Part shown: piece by piece, positions 10,149-22,082 of the stretch
Position numbering within the stretch: position 1 is the stretch's first letter
How the letters are laid out: each line of letters begins with the position of its first letter
Assembly (NCBI RefSeq): GCF_029227915.1
Contig: NC_079888.1
Span: 4,411,001-4,475,000, forward strand
Length of the DNA stretch: 64,000 nucleotides
Direction: 5' to 3'
From: Hydractinia symbiolongicarpus
Lineage: Eukaryota > Cnidaria > Hydrozoa > Anthoathecata > Hydractiniidae
Position numbers and translations under genes: made by a program
Notes under the pieces: model-generated
Databases searched by the model: none
Told to the model about the DNA's origin: nothing
What the model saw: the letters and a program-made list of their open reading frames with translations, nothing else

Positions 10149-13100
10149 GTAAGATAATACTCTTTTACGCATTTGTTAATTTCTATATTATTATTACTCC
10201 AAATATTTATACAGGATGTAGCCAATTCCAGTAAACACGCATAAATTAGTATGCATAAATTAGGTATAAACTGGCACTGTTTATTTAATGCCTTCTCATG
10301 GCATGGGTTGACCCTACATATGTCGTTATGAAAAAAACATCAGCTCAGACATTGTTCATGTCAATTTTTTTTTTTTAAAAGTTTTTAATCTGTGTTAGTA
10401 GCTATTTTCGAAAAAATTAATTATTAAAAGAGACAAAATATTGTAAAGTTTCTTCTTCAAAGATACGCACTAAAAATATAGAGCATTTTAAAAATGTTAT
10501 AAATACTTTTTTTTAAATTCATACCAAAAGAGAATGAAAAAGGTATAGTATCAATAACCAAAATGAATGCTTACTACTATACCACCTTGAAAAAGACTGG
10601 ATGATAAAACTCTATGTTTAGGGAAGAAGTAATCTTAAGAAACGTCTCTTGCTTTTTGAACGTTAATGCTTCATAGATACGTATTTTGTCCGGTGCGCTT
10701 ATCGACCCTGCAAAGTGTAAGCATAAATTCATCCACTTAATAATGGGTTGATTTAATTTTTGCTAAATTGGAAGAACCAATTATTGGAACAAATTCATGT
10801 AACTTTAATAAATATATGTATTCTTGTGATGTTTAATTTTAGGACAATGCATGAGAAGAACGGGGACCAGATATTATAAACATTTTGCAGCGTATAAGTT
10901 AAGTGAAAACTCTTGTATGAAAAGATGTCATAGCAACTCACGATGTTACAAAGCAACATGGACAGCTGGTAAAGCGGCGCATAACTATTTTAATTGCTTC
11001 CTGCACCCAAAAGTGATAGATCGGGCAACTAGAGAAAATGCATTCGTTGGATACATTTGCAAAGGTAGAGAAATTTTTTCTTTTATAACCGACCGAATAG
11101 GAGCTCCGTTATCTTGTAGGATTTAACAGGGCTGGCTTTTTAAATTACTTGTGCTCGTGGAAAAGGAAGGATTAAGGACGCCATTCTTATACTTGGTTTT
11201 AAATATTCCTAATTTTTCACTGATTATTTTTCTTCAACTTTTTAAGCACGACAGCCCTAGTAAGACAATTAAAGATTACATGGGATCGTTATCGTTATGA
11301 AGCATTTTTATGTAAGAAAAAAAGTTCAGAAAGGAAATTAGAACTTAAAGGTTTTGGTCCAACATGACCTCATGGTGTCTCGTTTCCCTGAAAAAAATGG
11401 TTGGAAAAAAATTCGAAGTTCCAGATACAAAAAGTAACTAAATAATTAACATGTTAAAATGTTAATTAAAGAATATGAGTGGGGTGGGAGGTAAATGTAA
11501 CCCGAACAGGGTTAACAGTACCTCCTGCTAAGTGAAACATTTAGGAAATGTATTTGTCATATGGATAAGATGGGTTATATATTTTCCTTTTTTTGTAATT
11601 TAATATCTTTCTAGCTATATTTTCACGAGTTAACGGCTGGTTTATTTCATCTTTTCCCATATATAACCTTCTTGATAAAGTATTTTCTAGAATGTAAGAA
11701 ACTGGTAAATAGAATAGAGTGTTCTTATTGCAGATAGTAAACCAGCGAATTATGCTTCGCCTGTCTGGCAGGACGGCATAGAAGCCTTTTTCTAAGAATC
11801 TGTTTTATAATCACACTTTATCACGTCTTCATACGCATTACTTTTATAGCTGATTGTCAAAAAGATGGACAAAGATTTACAAGTCAAAATTACCAGTTAA
11901 CGTCTAATTGTAAAAGCAAATGCAAGTGCACTCTTTTGGGGGCTCCTACATGCTACAATCCTTGCCTGAATACCGTCGTGAATTGTGTTAGTCCTAATGT
12001 AAAAGTACATTATGATATACCGCTAGATTCAAAATGTTCTTGTGCAAAACAGGCGTGTGTTGTACCAGGTATGCTGTGACGAAATTTGTTTTCTAATTTA
12101 TTGTTTCAACTGCTCTGCTTCCTGTTATCATTTCCTTAGAGACTGATAGATTCCTTGTGTACCATGGGAAGTGTTAGTAGGTAATAGAGAATGACCATTT
12201 GTAATTTTGGTAATGTCATTTTAGCTACCTCTATAAGTGTCTATTTTAACTATCGTGTATTCTCTCTTTTTAGGTAATTTTAGCATCGAAGCAAAGCAAG
12301 GTCAAACTACGGCATTAAGTTGTTCATTCGAATCTAAATCGTGGACTCGCAGCGGAAGAATTTTACGGTCTGGAAGAAAATACAACATTAAAAAAAATTC
12401 CATTGAAATTTGGAATTTTCAACCAACAGATTCTGGCGTGTACACATGTGGAGATAAAAAATATTATAAAGTATATCTAACTGAAGGTAATGTGTAATGA
12501 AACGGTCATCATATTGAAGTTTCTAAATCTTTCACAGTGAAATAGGATTGAATTTAAACAAAAACAACAAAAACTAACAAAGAAACAAAAAGTAAAAGCA
12601 GACAAATAAACGAAAGAAAACCATATAGCTATAACTCCAGCTTCAACACGAAGGAAAGGCTCTCTTAAAAATTAATTTATTGATTTAACATTCCTTAATT
12701 TTTTTGTTAAAAAACCTAAATTGTGTATGTTTTAGCAACTTGCAAAGATGGAGGATCAACTTACACTAGCGAAAAATTCACGGCATCTGTAGACTGTAAA
12801 CAGATGTGCAAATGTTCTATAACAGAGGGTTTATCATGTTTTTCTCTTTGTCCATTCTCTTCCATCAACTGTAGTAATGGTCATACAAACATCTCTTACA
12901 AAGAACCTCCACTTAAAGATTCGAAATGTTTGTGTCGGAAACAAGCTTGTGTACGACCTGGTAAGGACGAATTAAAGTACTTAACATATTAAAGGATATA
13001 TTGCACCTTTAAATATTTTTTTTATCGCAGACATATTAAAAAAAGATGTATTGCATCTGTTTATTGGTACATAGAGTTTTAAGTTTAAAGTAAGTGCATC

Positions 13101-14810
13101 CCTAACATTGTGAGAGAAAATATTTTTTTCATTTTTGCAGGAAAAAGTTTCTTGATTAAAAAAGTGGGACGAATAACTCTAATGTTGGTAGGGAGTGGCA
13201 TTTATTACATGATCTCAAGCCTTTTTAAATTTTATGTAAAATTTTCTTTGCGGCTTTAAATGGTACAAATTTGCATTAAATTCAGAAGTTTCATATTTTT
13301 AAAGAAATTCTTGTCAAAAATAATTTAAAAAGTCTGCAATTGTATTAAAATTAATAAAATTTAAACCTAGATGTTATGACTCAAGAACGCATTCCAATAT
13401 TATCCCCATGGTATATACATAAAAAGGAATGCATCAGAGCTTCTTTATTTTAGAAAACCCCACCTTAAATTTTACGACGAAAGAAAACGTTGTCTTGAAG
13501 TGTTCCTTTCCCGACATGGCATGGACATTCGATGGTAAAAAAATTAAGAATAACACCAAGTACAAAATAAATGGGACTAGTTTAGAAATTACAAATTTAG
13601 AGTCTTCAGACAATGGCGTTTACTCTTGTAATGATGGCAAAACATACTTCCTAAGTCTATCCAAAGGTATTTCGATAAACTTTACTTCTTGTTGTCTGCT
13701 ATGTAACTTTTAGCCTTTTATCAATGTGGATGTACTACATTCACATTGGCAGACATAATATAAAAAACCATCGTAAATAGCTTTGGAGTCGTCTTAATGA
13801 AATTATCATTTTATTGAAAATAATTTCCAATGCATGAACCTTAAAAATATCAATATTATTTTTGGCAATTTGCATTTAACTAATTTGAATTTTAGCTAAT
13901 TCAGAGTTCTTCGAATGTCTGAATGATGCATAGGCAAAGTTAGGCAATCAAAAATACTTAAAAAAAATAGAAATAAAAATTAAAAATTTATTTGTGTATT
14001 TAACTGATGTGCATTGACGTTGTATTTATTTTATCTCTTCTAGATGAAATAATGTCTAGTCCAAGAAATTCTGGCACTAGTAATAATTTAAATGCTGTGT
14101 TGATCGTTGTTTGCACTGCAGTAGTTGTTTTGGTCTTACCTGTGGTGATTTTCATTTTTGTTAAACGCATATATCAGCATAGAAAAATCCCCAGGGAAAA
14201 CCAAAATACCCATCCAGGCGAAAATTCAGCTAGTGCCAAAACAAATGAGGCGTTTTACTCAGAATTAACAAGCAGACATGTTCCAAGCAAATATTCTGAA
14301 TTGAATATTGATCCCATAAAAACATCAAGTTACGAATCACATGTCTATGAAGTAAACCCATATGTTATAGAAAGTCAATGTGAGAGGTATGCCGTGCCAA
14401 CGCTTAGAAGGGGAAAACACAATAATTTATCTGACAATAATACAGAGGAAACATTGGAAGAGGATCAAACTTTTGAACAAAAATATAGCGATAGCAAGAA
14501 ACCAGCAATGTATATATCCTTAGGTGATATAAATGACAAAAAGGAACAGCACACAATGAAAGAACAATATGAGATATCTTCAGACCTAATATTTGGAAGT
14601 AATAGACATTCGTTTTCTCTACCTTGTGAAACTGATTGCAGAGTTGACAAAAATGATAAAGGTGAACCACACGACCGCGATAAACTGGACAGTTCTCCAT
14701 ATAAATGTGATGAAATAGAGGAACGAGAGGTTATTGCTAATGAATTAAATAGCTATTTTGAACTTGAAACTGAATCAAACGAGGAGCGTTACATCCAATT
14801 TGTTGAGTAA
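10094..14810 (+). CDS. receptor B: PAN-like, (VWC-Ig)x2, single-pass, ITAM tail
   Basis: Seven exons are inferred: 10094-10148, 10843-11064, 11850-12068, 12274-12486, 12736-12960, 13454-13666 and 14044-14810. Every junction is GT/AG and phase 1. The joined frame is 1914 nt, 637 codons plus stop, with no internal stop. An in-frame ATG also lies at 10085. Domain order: signal peptide, PAN/apple-like Cys-rich domain, VWC-like 1, Ig-like 1, VWC-like 2, Ig-like 2, membrane span, tyrosine-rich tail with the ITAM YSELTSRHVPSKYSEL. A cell-surface activating receptor is the best inference. The VWC-Ig pair was evidently duplicated inside the gene by exon shuffling. The paralog upstream is a trimmed version. 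Ligand unknown; similar in layout to cnidarian Ig/ITAM receptors of the allorecognition type. Confidence 0.8.
10843..11064 (+). CDS. receptor B exon 2: PAN/apple-like domain
   Basis: Acceptor TTTTAG, donor CAAAG|GTAGAG, 222 nt, phase 1-1. Six cysteines are arranged GQC...NSCMKRC...SRCY...NCFL...YIC, like the central helix-strand part of PAN/apple domains (xxCxxxCxxxxxC). There is no counterpart in gene A. Family assignment is by pattern only. Confidence 0.55.
11850..12068 (+). CDS. receptor B exon 3: VWC-like domain 1
   Basis: 219 nt, phase 1-1. It begins ADCQKDG and ends CSCAKQACVVPG, with the same ten-cysteine spacing as exon 5 and gene A exon 2 but much lower identity. It is therefore an old duplicate inside the gene. 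Confidence 0.65.
12274..12486 (+). CDS. receptor B exon 4: Ig-like domain 1
   Basis: 213 nt, phase 1-1. First Cys in ALSCSF, Trp, then DSGVYTC. Two candidate disulphide cysteines lie about 40 residues apart. A broken remnant of the same exon lies in gene A at 6003-6074. Confidence 0.7.
12736..12960 (+). CDS. receptor B exon 5: VWC-like domain 2
   Basis: 225 nt, acceptor ATGTTTTAG, donor CCTG|GTAAGG, phase 1-1. CKDGG start and CLCRKQACVRPG end. Close match to gene A 6294-6518. Confidence 0.7.
13454..13666 (+). CDS. receptor B exon 6: Ig-like domain 2
   Basis: 213 nt, phase 1-1. VLKCSF, a Trp seven residues after Cys, NGT glycosylation sequon, SSDNGVYSC. Close match to gene A 7027-7239. Confidence 0.7.
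14044..14810 (+). CDS. receptor B exon 7: transmembrane and ITAM tail
   Basis: Acceptor CTCTTCTAG; ends at TAA 14808-14810. Membrane span and ITAM are identical in protein to gene A. The distal tail differs by substitutions and small indels; the C-terminal YIHL of A is YIQF here. Confidence 0.8.
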
Positions 14811-14868
14811 ATCGGCTTAGTTATTGACGTCATATTATGTACGATTATTATTCTTTATTGTACAGTTA

Positions 14869-14874
14869 AATAAA
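14869..14874 (+). terminator. poly(A) signal AATAAA of receptor B
   Basis: AATAAA about 60 bases after the stop, at the same place as in gene A. Confidence 0.7.
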
Positions 14875-14889
14875 GTTAATCTCTTCCTT

Positions 14890-16980
14890 ATGACATTTAT
14901 TCACGAAAACAAAACAAAAACATTCATATCTAATGCTTTAATTTTGATAAGGTAACAAAAAAATGTTACAATGCCAGTAAGAAATCAATGTTTTCCTCCT
15001 TTGCAAGGCTTTTTATTAACATATATTGACTATGAGAAAAAATAACTGAAAGTATAGCAAAACTGTTCAAAAAATTTTTAACTTAAGATTAAAGGGGGTT
15101 GGGATTAGTAATTTCTTTTCCGAAAACAAGGAATCTTTAGGTCAGATTCTACAAGTTACAAGTACCCAACACTCGGCATTACGTGGATGAAAGTTCATGT
15201 TACCTAGTTTTAGGGAAGATGGTTAATCAATCTTTTGGCTTAGATTTACACATCTTATCAGCGCCCAGCAATCGGCCTTACCTGGATAAAGGTTTATGAA
15301 ATTTCCTTAATAATCTTAATGTATAATCTTGGCCATTTCATATCGTAAAATTTGGTGCTACTTGGGATATTAAAAATTTTCAACTTGTATTAAGCCGGCT
15401 TGTGGGTCAAGTTAACGACTTCATTTAATCATTTTTTTGTGTGGTTGGAGCAACTTTACAATTTTCCCATTTAAAAACACTTTTTACATCTCAATGTCGC
15501 CATGGCTTTAAACCTATGTGGATTTGTGGATTTTCAAAACAACAACACAATGTAATATCTTCATTTAAAGAATGAAAATTGAGTAAGAATATTCTAAGGT
15601 CTAGAGATTTGCTTCAAGGTAAAGAAATATTTGCCATGGATATACATTACAAGGGTTCAGATTTTATAAAAATGCAATAAAAACCATTTAAAGTTACAGT
15701 GTTTTAAAAATAAACTCAAACTTTGTTAGGTGAAACCCAATAAAAATCCTAATACGTTGTTTTCCGGAATAGTTTGGATGGACTCGGGCATTTTTAGACA
15801 GGAACAGAGAACAACCTGAACCTGAAAAATTGCCCAAACTCGTCCTCACAAATTTATATACGGTATATATGAATTGTTAGCCACCTAGCTATAAAGCTAC
15901 GAAGCTGTGACGCTCCAAAGCTACTAAGGAGGTAAAATTGTATTTTGATAGGAGAAATCGTCACTTGTTAAATCACATTTTTTATAAGTAAATACACGTT
16001 CTCCGAATGACAAAATATATTTTACTATTTTATAATTTTGATGTTTTAACTTTAAGATAATATTTAGCATCATTGAATTGGTGTTTGTAAAAGTTTTTAA
16101 CTTAATTAATGTGAAAATGCAGTTGATGGTATTATGTCAAAATCTTTTTAATTTTGGACTTGTGCTAACAAACCTTGGTTTCATGCTGAGATTAATTAGC
16201 CCAAAATTAAAAAAAATGTTTAAACAGGTTGTTTGTTTGCTGTATGAATCTAAAGATTTCAGATTTTATCAATTTTCAGGTTAGGATTTCCAAAAAACAC
16301 ATTCATTTTGTTTGAAAAATTTGAGAATATACCGCAGTACATCACAGAAAGCTATTTAGGAAAAGGTGTTTTCATGTTCTTGCACTTGTATAAGAACAAG
16401 GAAAATAGCATTTTCGTGTGCAAAGGTATTTAGCGAAATTTTAAATTCTTTTATTGCCGTCATATAATGTCATGTTTTACATATTGTCACACATAGCTAC
16501 AAAAATAGACTGTTAAAATGGAAATAGTTATGTCTATACCATTTAAAAACCAATGGGAATTGTGGAAATAAAATGTGCAACTTAACTATTAAAAACGTTG
16601 GCACAAATATAAAATGAATTTGCGCTGTTGAGTTGATGGATTGCAATTATTCTGTAATTATTCTCTAGTTAACAAGAATAAAATCAGCTTTTGTGTGTCT
16701 TATTGATAATACAGAATGTTTAGAGTGCTAAGACAGCATTTGCACGAGGATTTTACTTTGCCCGTTGTAAAGTGAAATCCATTCAGTCTTTGTTGATATA
16801 TTGTTGACTGTCATAATACTTCGTCCTGGTGTGAAACTTCCTTTCAGTTCATATTTGTAAATCTGTGCATCAGTTTATTTTAGTCTGAATTTCACTTTCG
16901 TCTTGTGACATTTTAAATTTTACTGTTATGCACGTAGTATTGTGCATCATGTATTATATGGACATCATGTAAGACCCATT
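14890..16980. other. intergenic; third copy of the receptor 3' flank
   Basis: At about 15090-15180 the sequence (GGGGGTTGGGATTAG, AACAAGGAATCT, CAGATTCTACAAGTTA) matches 8470-8560 downstream of gene A, so the duplication unit extends past the genes. No exon of a third receptor is seen. The rest is AT-rich with no supported gene. Confidence 0.55.
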
Positions 16981-16983
16981 TAA

Positions 16984-17124
16984 TCTATATTATCATGCCC
17001 GTATATGTCTGTTTGTCTGTCTGTCCCGCAAAATGGTAGCTTAGCAGCGCAAGTAGCGAGAAGCACGCAATGCGGTATAAAAAGGACGGGCAAACCCGTG
17101 GATTTTCCACGGGCTAACGACTAG
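16984..17124 (+). mobile_element. Helitron-like short element with CTAG end
   Basis: Starts TCTATATTATCATGCCCG and ends in a perfect 8-bp hairpin (CCCGTGGA / TCCACGGG) followed nine bases later by CTAG before T. A 5' TC start and a 3' hairpin plus CTRR are Helitron hallmarks. 141 bp, non-autonomous. Related copies at 55306, 60593, 60706 and 60880. Confidence 0.6.
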
Positions 17125-17643
17125 TTTTGTAAGATTGTTTCAAAAGTTGATGGCTACGAGAAACCAATAAATAACCACATGTGGTTAAAAGATTTTTTAG
17201 CACCGATATGCTGTGTATCTTTATTACCTCCCAATTTTGTTAAAAAATAGTTTTAACATTGTTAACGTATAGTTTCCAGTTTGTTTTATTTTGTGGCCAC
17301 AAAAATTACAGGGTTGCATTAAAACTAAGTTGCGTGTGCATCTGTTGTATCTAACCACTTATAACTAACATTTAACTATCGTAATCATCCGATAATATTT
17401 ATTTTTTGTGTCTTAACATTACCCCTTACAATGCATCTGCTGTTTGTCATATCATAAAATCTGTTTTAGTAATTCTATATTGTAAACAAAGTTATGGCTA
17501 CTACGATTATATGTATAATTAGCAATATTCATGCAACTGGATTATTATAAGTTGTCCAATGATATAAAACAAAAATAACGATTTGGTTTGTTTAAACCGC
17601 TTTTATCTTCAAAAAAACTGACTTCGACTTTCTAGAAAACTAA

Positions 17644-18875
17644 CCCAGCCGGGACAAAGAGCTCTTCTTCAGCGCTGATATGTCCGTCTATAATGCATAT
17701 TTTTAACGTCTAAAAGAGGTCTTTTCAAAGATGCATTTCAAAAGATCTTTTCTAGACATCTTTTCAAAGACGTCTTTTTAAAGACGTCTTTTAAACGTTT
17801 TTAAGAAATTCTTATACGACACGTCTTTCTAAAGACGTCTTTTAGACCTATTACAGATGTAGCAGCGACTAAAATGCACCTTTAATGCAACTTATTAAGT
17901 GCATCTTTAGAAAGAGATCTTTTATCTATCTATGAGTCTTCCTTGGTTTTTATTGTTTTCATTGTTTTTTTTGTTTTTTTATTTAACTTTTCAGAAGAAA
18001 TAGGCATTTTATAAAATAAATTTAAGACGTTTACGTACGTTAACGACAATGATAAATAACGATATCAAAGGCGACAAATATTTTGGGATTAAAATATTTT
18101 GAATTTTTTATATTAAACTCGTGTTAAACAATAAATATATTTTACAATTACAGTAAGCAAATATAACCGGAAATAAATAAATACAATATTATTTATAATA
18201 AACACTATACAATTAAATCATTCATATTCATATTTACAAATTGTAATTATTAAAAAGCCTAGGCCAAAAGAAAAGAATCACCTTAAAATTCTGTGAAAAT
18301 TGCTAGTAGTTGAAATTTTTCGTAGCAAGGGCGAAATAAACTAAATAAATATTTGAAATAATAAAGAAATCAGTTCAGAAGAAACAAAAGAGATATATTA
18401 AATGTATTTAAATGACATTCATAAATGCATTAAGTCGAAAGGGCTTTTCTTTGTTTATTGGAAATTTATACATTTAAGGTACCCGTTATGTCCCTGATTC
18501 TTTCACTGCGGGCGTTTCGCAGCTTGGTTCCAATTATGCGTCGCATTTCTTGCTTATTTGCATCTTTGAAACGCTCGTTGACAGAATCTTTTGCTATAAT
18601 GCATTGTTTTAGATGCATTATAGCAAGAAGAGAAAGACGTCTTTTAAAAGATATATTTTAGATAAATTATGGATGTCTTTTAAAAGACGTCTTTTAAATA
18701 TCTTCTAAAAGACGTCTAAAATGCGTATAATATAAGATTCGAATTTATTTACTTTCAAAAGACGTACAAATGATTTCTTAAGAAGATGAATTAAAGACAT
18801 TTTAATAGCGTTCTCAAACAACAGATTTAAAAAAGACATCTTAAGACGCCTTAAAGACGTCTTGTGCCGGCTGGG
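17644..18875. mobile_element. TIR element with arrays of AAAGACGTCTTT palindromes
   Basis: Inverted ends CCCAGCCGGGACAAAGA (17644-17660) and TCTTGTGCCGGCTGGG (18860-18875). Both subterminal zones (about 17700-17860 and 18630-18865) are filled with variants of the palindrome AAAAGACGTCTTTT. The middle is AT-rich and has no transposase. No convincing target-site duplication was found, so the superfamily is open. Confidence 0.6.
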
Positions 18876-21690
18876 AAGGCTCATTACACAATACCTTGCA
18901 AATAATGTGATTTGTAAAAACAGGGCTTGCTACGCAGTACGTTTTAATAGACACGTTTTTAGAAGACAAAAGATTACTAATGACATCAAGGAAGTGTATT
19001 TTGCTTTAGATTTTATAAGGTACACTGAAAAGAGAAATCAAAGTACAAAAGAAAACGGCCTAGACGTTGGGTCTTTGGTTTTTTAATAAAAATATTACTA
19101 TTTTCTGAAGAAGGTTAAATATATAAACTTATAACAAAAAACTATTTTTTCCGCCATTTTGAAAAAAAGATAGAAATAACCAAAAGAGTTTTCGTGCGAA
19201 CTTGTGCCTGCGCTCGTGCGCTAATTCGGCCTAAAGCAGGTCCGCTAATAAATCATTGATGTCCGTTAGGGTTTGGAAATAACTGCATCTGCTAAATGCG
19301 AATTAACGTCAGATGAAACGCATGCTTTAATGCTCACCTTCGTAGTTAGCATCTATAAAAAATTTAAAACTTTCTTTACGAAATATATCATTTTTTTTAA
19401 TTATAATTTTTTTTACCGACATGTGGACTGGTCATATGAGACAGTGATATCAAAAGGAAGGAAAAAAAGCGGAGCAAAATATGGCAAATGAGAACAGCTC
19501 CAAATCATCCTAGCGTCTACGTGACGTGATGCTTCAGAAGGTTTCCAGTGTAAAAACACATACAAATATTTTTATAATTGCAGGTTGTAATAGAATAGGC
19601 AACATATAGCTAATTATTTGCAGTATTTTTTGAAAAAACTAAATTTTTGACAAGGTAACATAAATGAAGTGATGTAAAAAGAAAAATATAGGAGCATATA
19701 CTAACAAAGAATTAAGGATAAGAGACAGAGTTTGACAAATCTCAAAACAGTTACTCTGCGGAATAATATCATCTTAAATGGAAAACAAGTTAGCCTTCCT
19801 TCCCTGTTTTACTTTTAAAAATCCTAAATTAGATGGGCGATAAAAGTGCAGTTGGGAACGCGTGTATTTTTCTATTGTCCAGTGACCCGACCGAGAGATG
19901 TAGGGAGCTGAAAAAAACAAAATATTTCTTAATAATTGTTTAAGGGAGTAAAATTAGCTGTTCAAACGAGCACAAAAGAAATGTTCTATCCTGGAAATAT
20001 TAAAATTGGATTCGGTGGAAAAAATGAAAAATATTTAGATACGTTTTAGCCACGCTGTATTGATCTTAAACAAAACAATTTAAGGATATTTTCTACAAAC
20101 GTACATCATGGTGAGGTATGCGCTAACTAGCTATACTTTTTTTGTTCGAATAAGCTCTTTTGTCCGCTATTAAAGCCCAATACAGCCAGTTACAATAATA
20201 TTTCGCGTATGTGTTCAATGTAAACTTGCGTCTGGAAGTCAATTGGTTCAATAAGAGATATTCTGTTTAAAATTACAACAAACTGAACCTGGGATACTTC
20301 ACTGTGTTAAAAATTTTTAATCACGATTCACTTTGTGACAAGGAGCTATAGGCTTTGTTTCTTTTATAACTGGTAATTAAGTTTGAACTTTTACAAAACT
20401 TTTCAAAATGTATAAAATCGTTAGGTGACTAAATGGGGCGGCGACGGGATGTAGCTACCATATGTTTTAATCAGAACAACAGTTGCAAGGAAGTGAGAAA
20501 AGCATTATGCATGAATAGAGGGCACTGCAACTCAGATCAGCGCTTATTCTAGGGTAATTCACAATTACAATTTAAACTGGCATAGGAACTTATTTAAGAG
20601 AAAATGCCAAGACAGGGGTATTAGGTTATTTTTAACTTAAACAAGACTTTATTTTGCAAAATGAAAAAAAGGGCGAGTGTTTTTTCTGGGACGTAGTTAA
20701 GATAGGCTGTACACTGTGATCAGTTGTTGCTGCTGGTAAGTTTCTTTGAATAATTAGGCAGGTGTCTAGCTTAAAGTATAGCAGCACCAAGCGCTTTACA
20801 CGGATGTGCAGTATTATTTACCTGAACTTAAACGCTTAATATATGATTTACCGCTGCGTTATTTATAATGTGGAATTTAGTAAGGTTTGACAAACACAAT
20901 GGTTTTCTTATTGGTAAAAATCACAATTTGCGTTGACTGTTTTGTTATTCGGGTTTAGCCAATCCGATTTCGGCGAGTTTGGCGCTTGTTTCAGTATAGT
21001 TAGCCAAAGTAAAAATTACGAGTATCAAAAACCAGAATTTGGAAGCACCGTATACTTATTAACTACTCAAGGATGTTATGGGTTTTACGGTCACTAAGGG
21101 TTACTAAAAATACCTAAGCGCGTACGCAACAAAGCGATTATTCTCGTATCCTTTGATGAAAAATTTTCTATTTATTAATTGTCAGAGAGGAAATACAGAC
21201 TATTGGTGGCCGGTGAGTATTATTGAACAGAACAAAAATAATATAGCTTGCATTCAAATCCGTAGAAGGCGATCTTACCTCATGTAAGTCTACGTAATCA
21301 TCTTAAATATCACTAAATACTGAACCACAAAATATAATAAAGTTATCCTGTCACTTCACACAATGCCAGCAGAATTTAAGTTTAAACCAACTGTATGTTT
21401 CAAAATATTTAGAATCTTGTTTGTTTTATAGAGATAACAGTTCATGTTTCTGTTATTTATATCCTCAGCTACCAAAAAAACAAATGGTAGCTAGCTAGTT
21501 ATAAAAAACGTAAACAAACAGGGAAACCAAAAAGTAGTTTTAAAAACTAAGGATTTCACAAAGCAAGAAAAAAAATCCTTAAAAAGGTTTTTCCTTGAGT
21601 CTTCCAGTAGAATCTCACTCCGCTTTTCCCCTACCGCAATAACGCCCCAACTAGAAGGAGATCTCCTCCGTACGGAATACAAAATGTCTG
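18876..21690. other. intergenic, nothing recognised
   Basis: AT-rich. The longest open frames are around 70 codons, without domain or splice support. Nothing recognised on either strand. Confidence 0.5.
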
Positions 21691-22033
21691 TGTTTTGGTT
21701 GTCTTCATGGAACAACTATTCTTGTGCACAAACATAGAATCATAATGCGGTATCATTAATATCAAAAAAGAAAAATAAAGACACAAGGAACAAAATATAT
21801 ATCTTAACATTATCACAAGACAGATTTCTAGTTGGTAGATTTAGCCGAATTAGAAGCGGGTGAATAAAACAAGATGTCCTCCGTATAAAACAAATGCTTG
21901 TACACAAATATACAAACATAATGCGGTATTATTAATATGAACTAATTAACACACAGGCAACTAAAGTTAGAAAAACATATTTTCTATCTTAACTTTATGA
22001 CCAAAAAGAATTTTGTTCTACTGTCTAGTCGTT

Positions 22034-22082
22034 AATATTGTTGTAGTTCATGTGTATGCCACACATGAACTACGACAACATT
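22034..22082. repeat. 22-bp inverted repeat hairpin
   Basis: Arms 22034-22055 and 22061-22082 pair over 22 positions, with one mismatch and one G.U, around ATGCC. The paralogous site near 47815 goes directly from GTCTAGT to CATTTAATTC and lacks the hairpin, so it is a copy-specific insertion. Confidence 0.7.
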
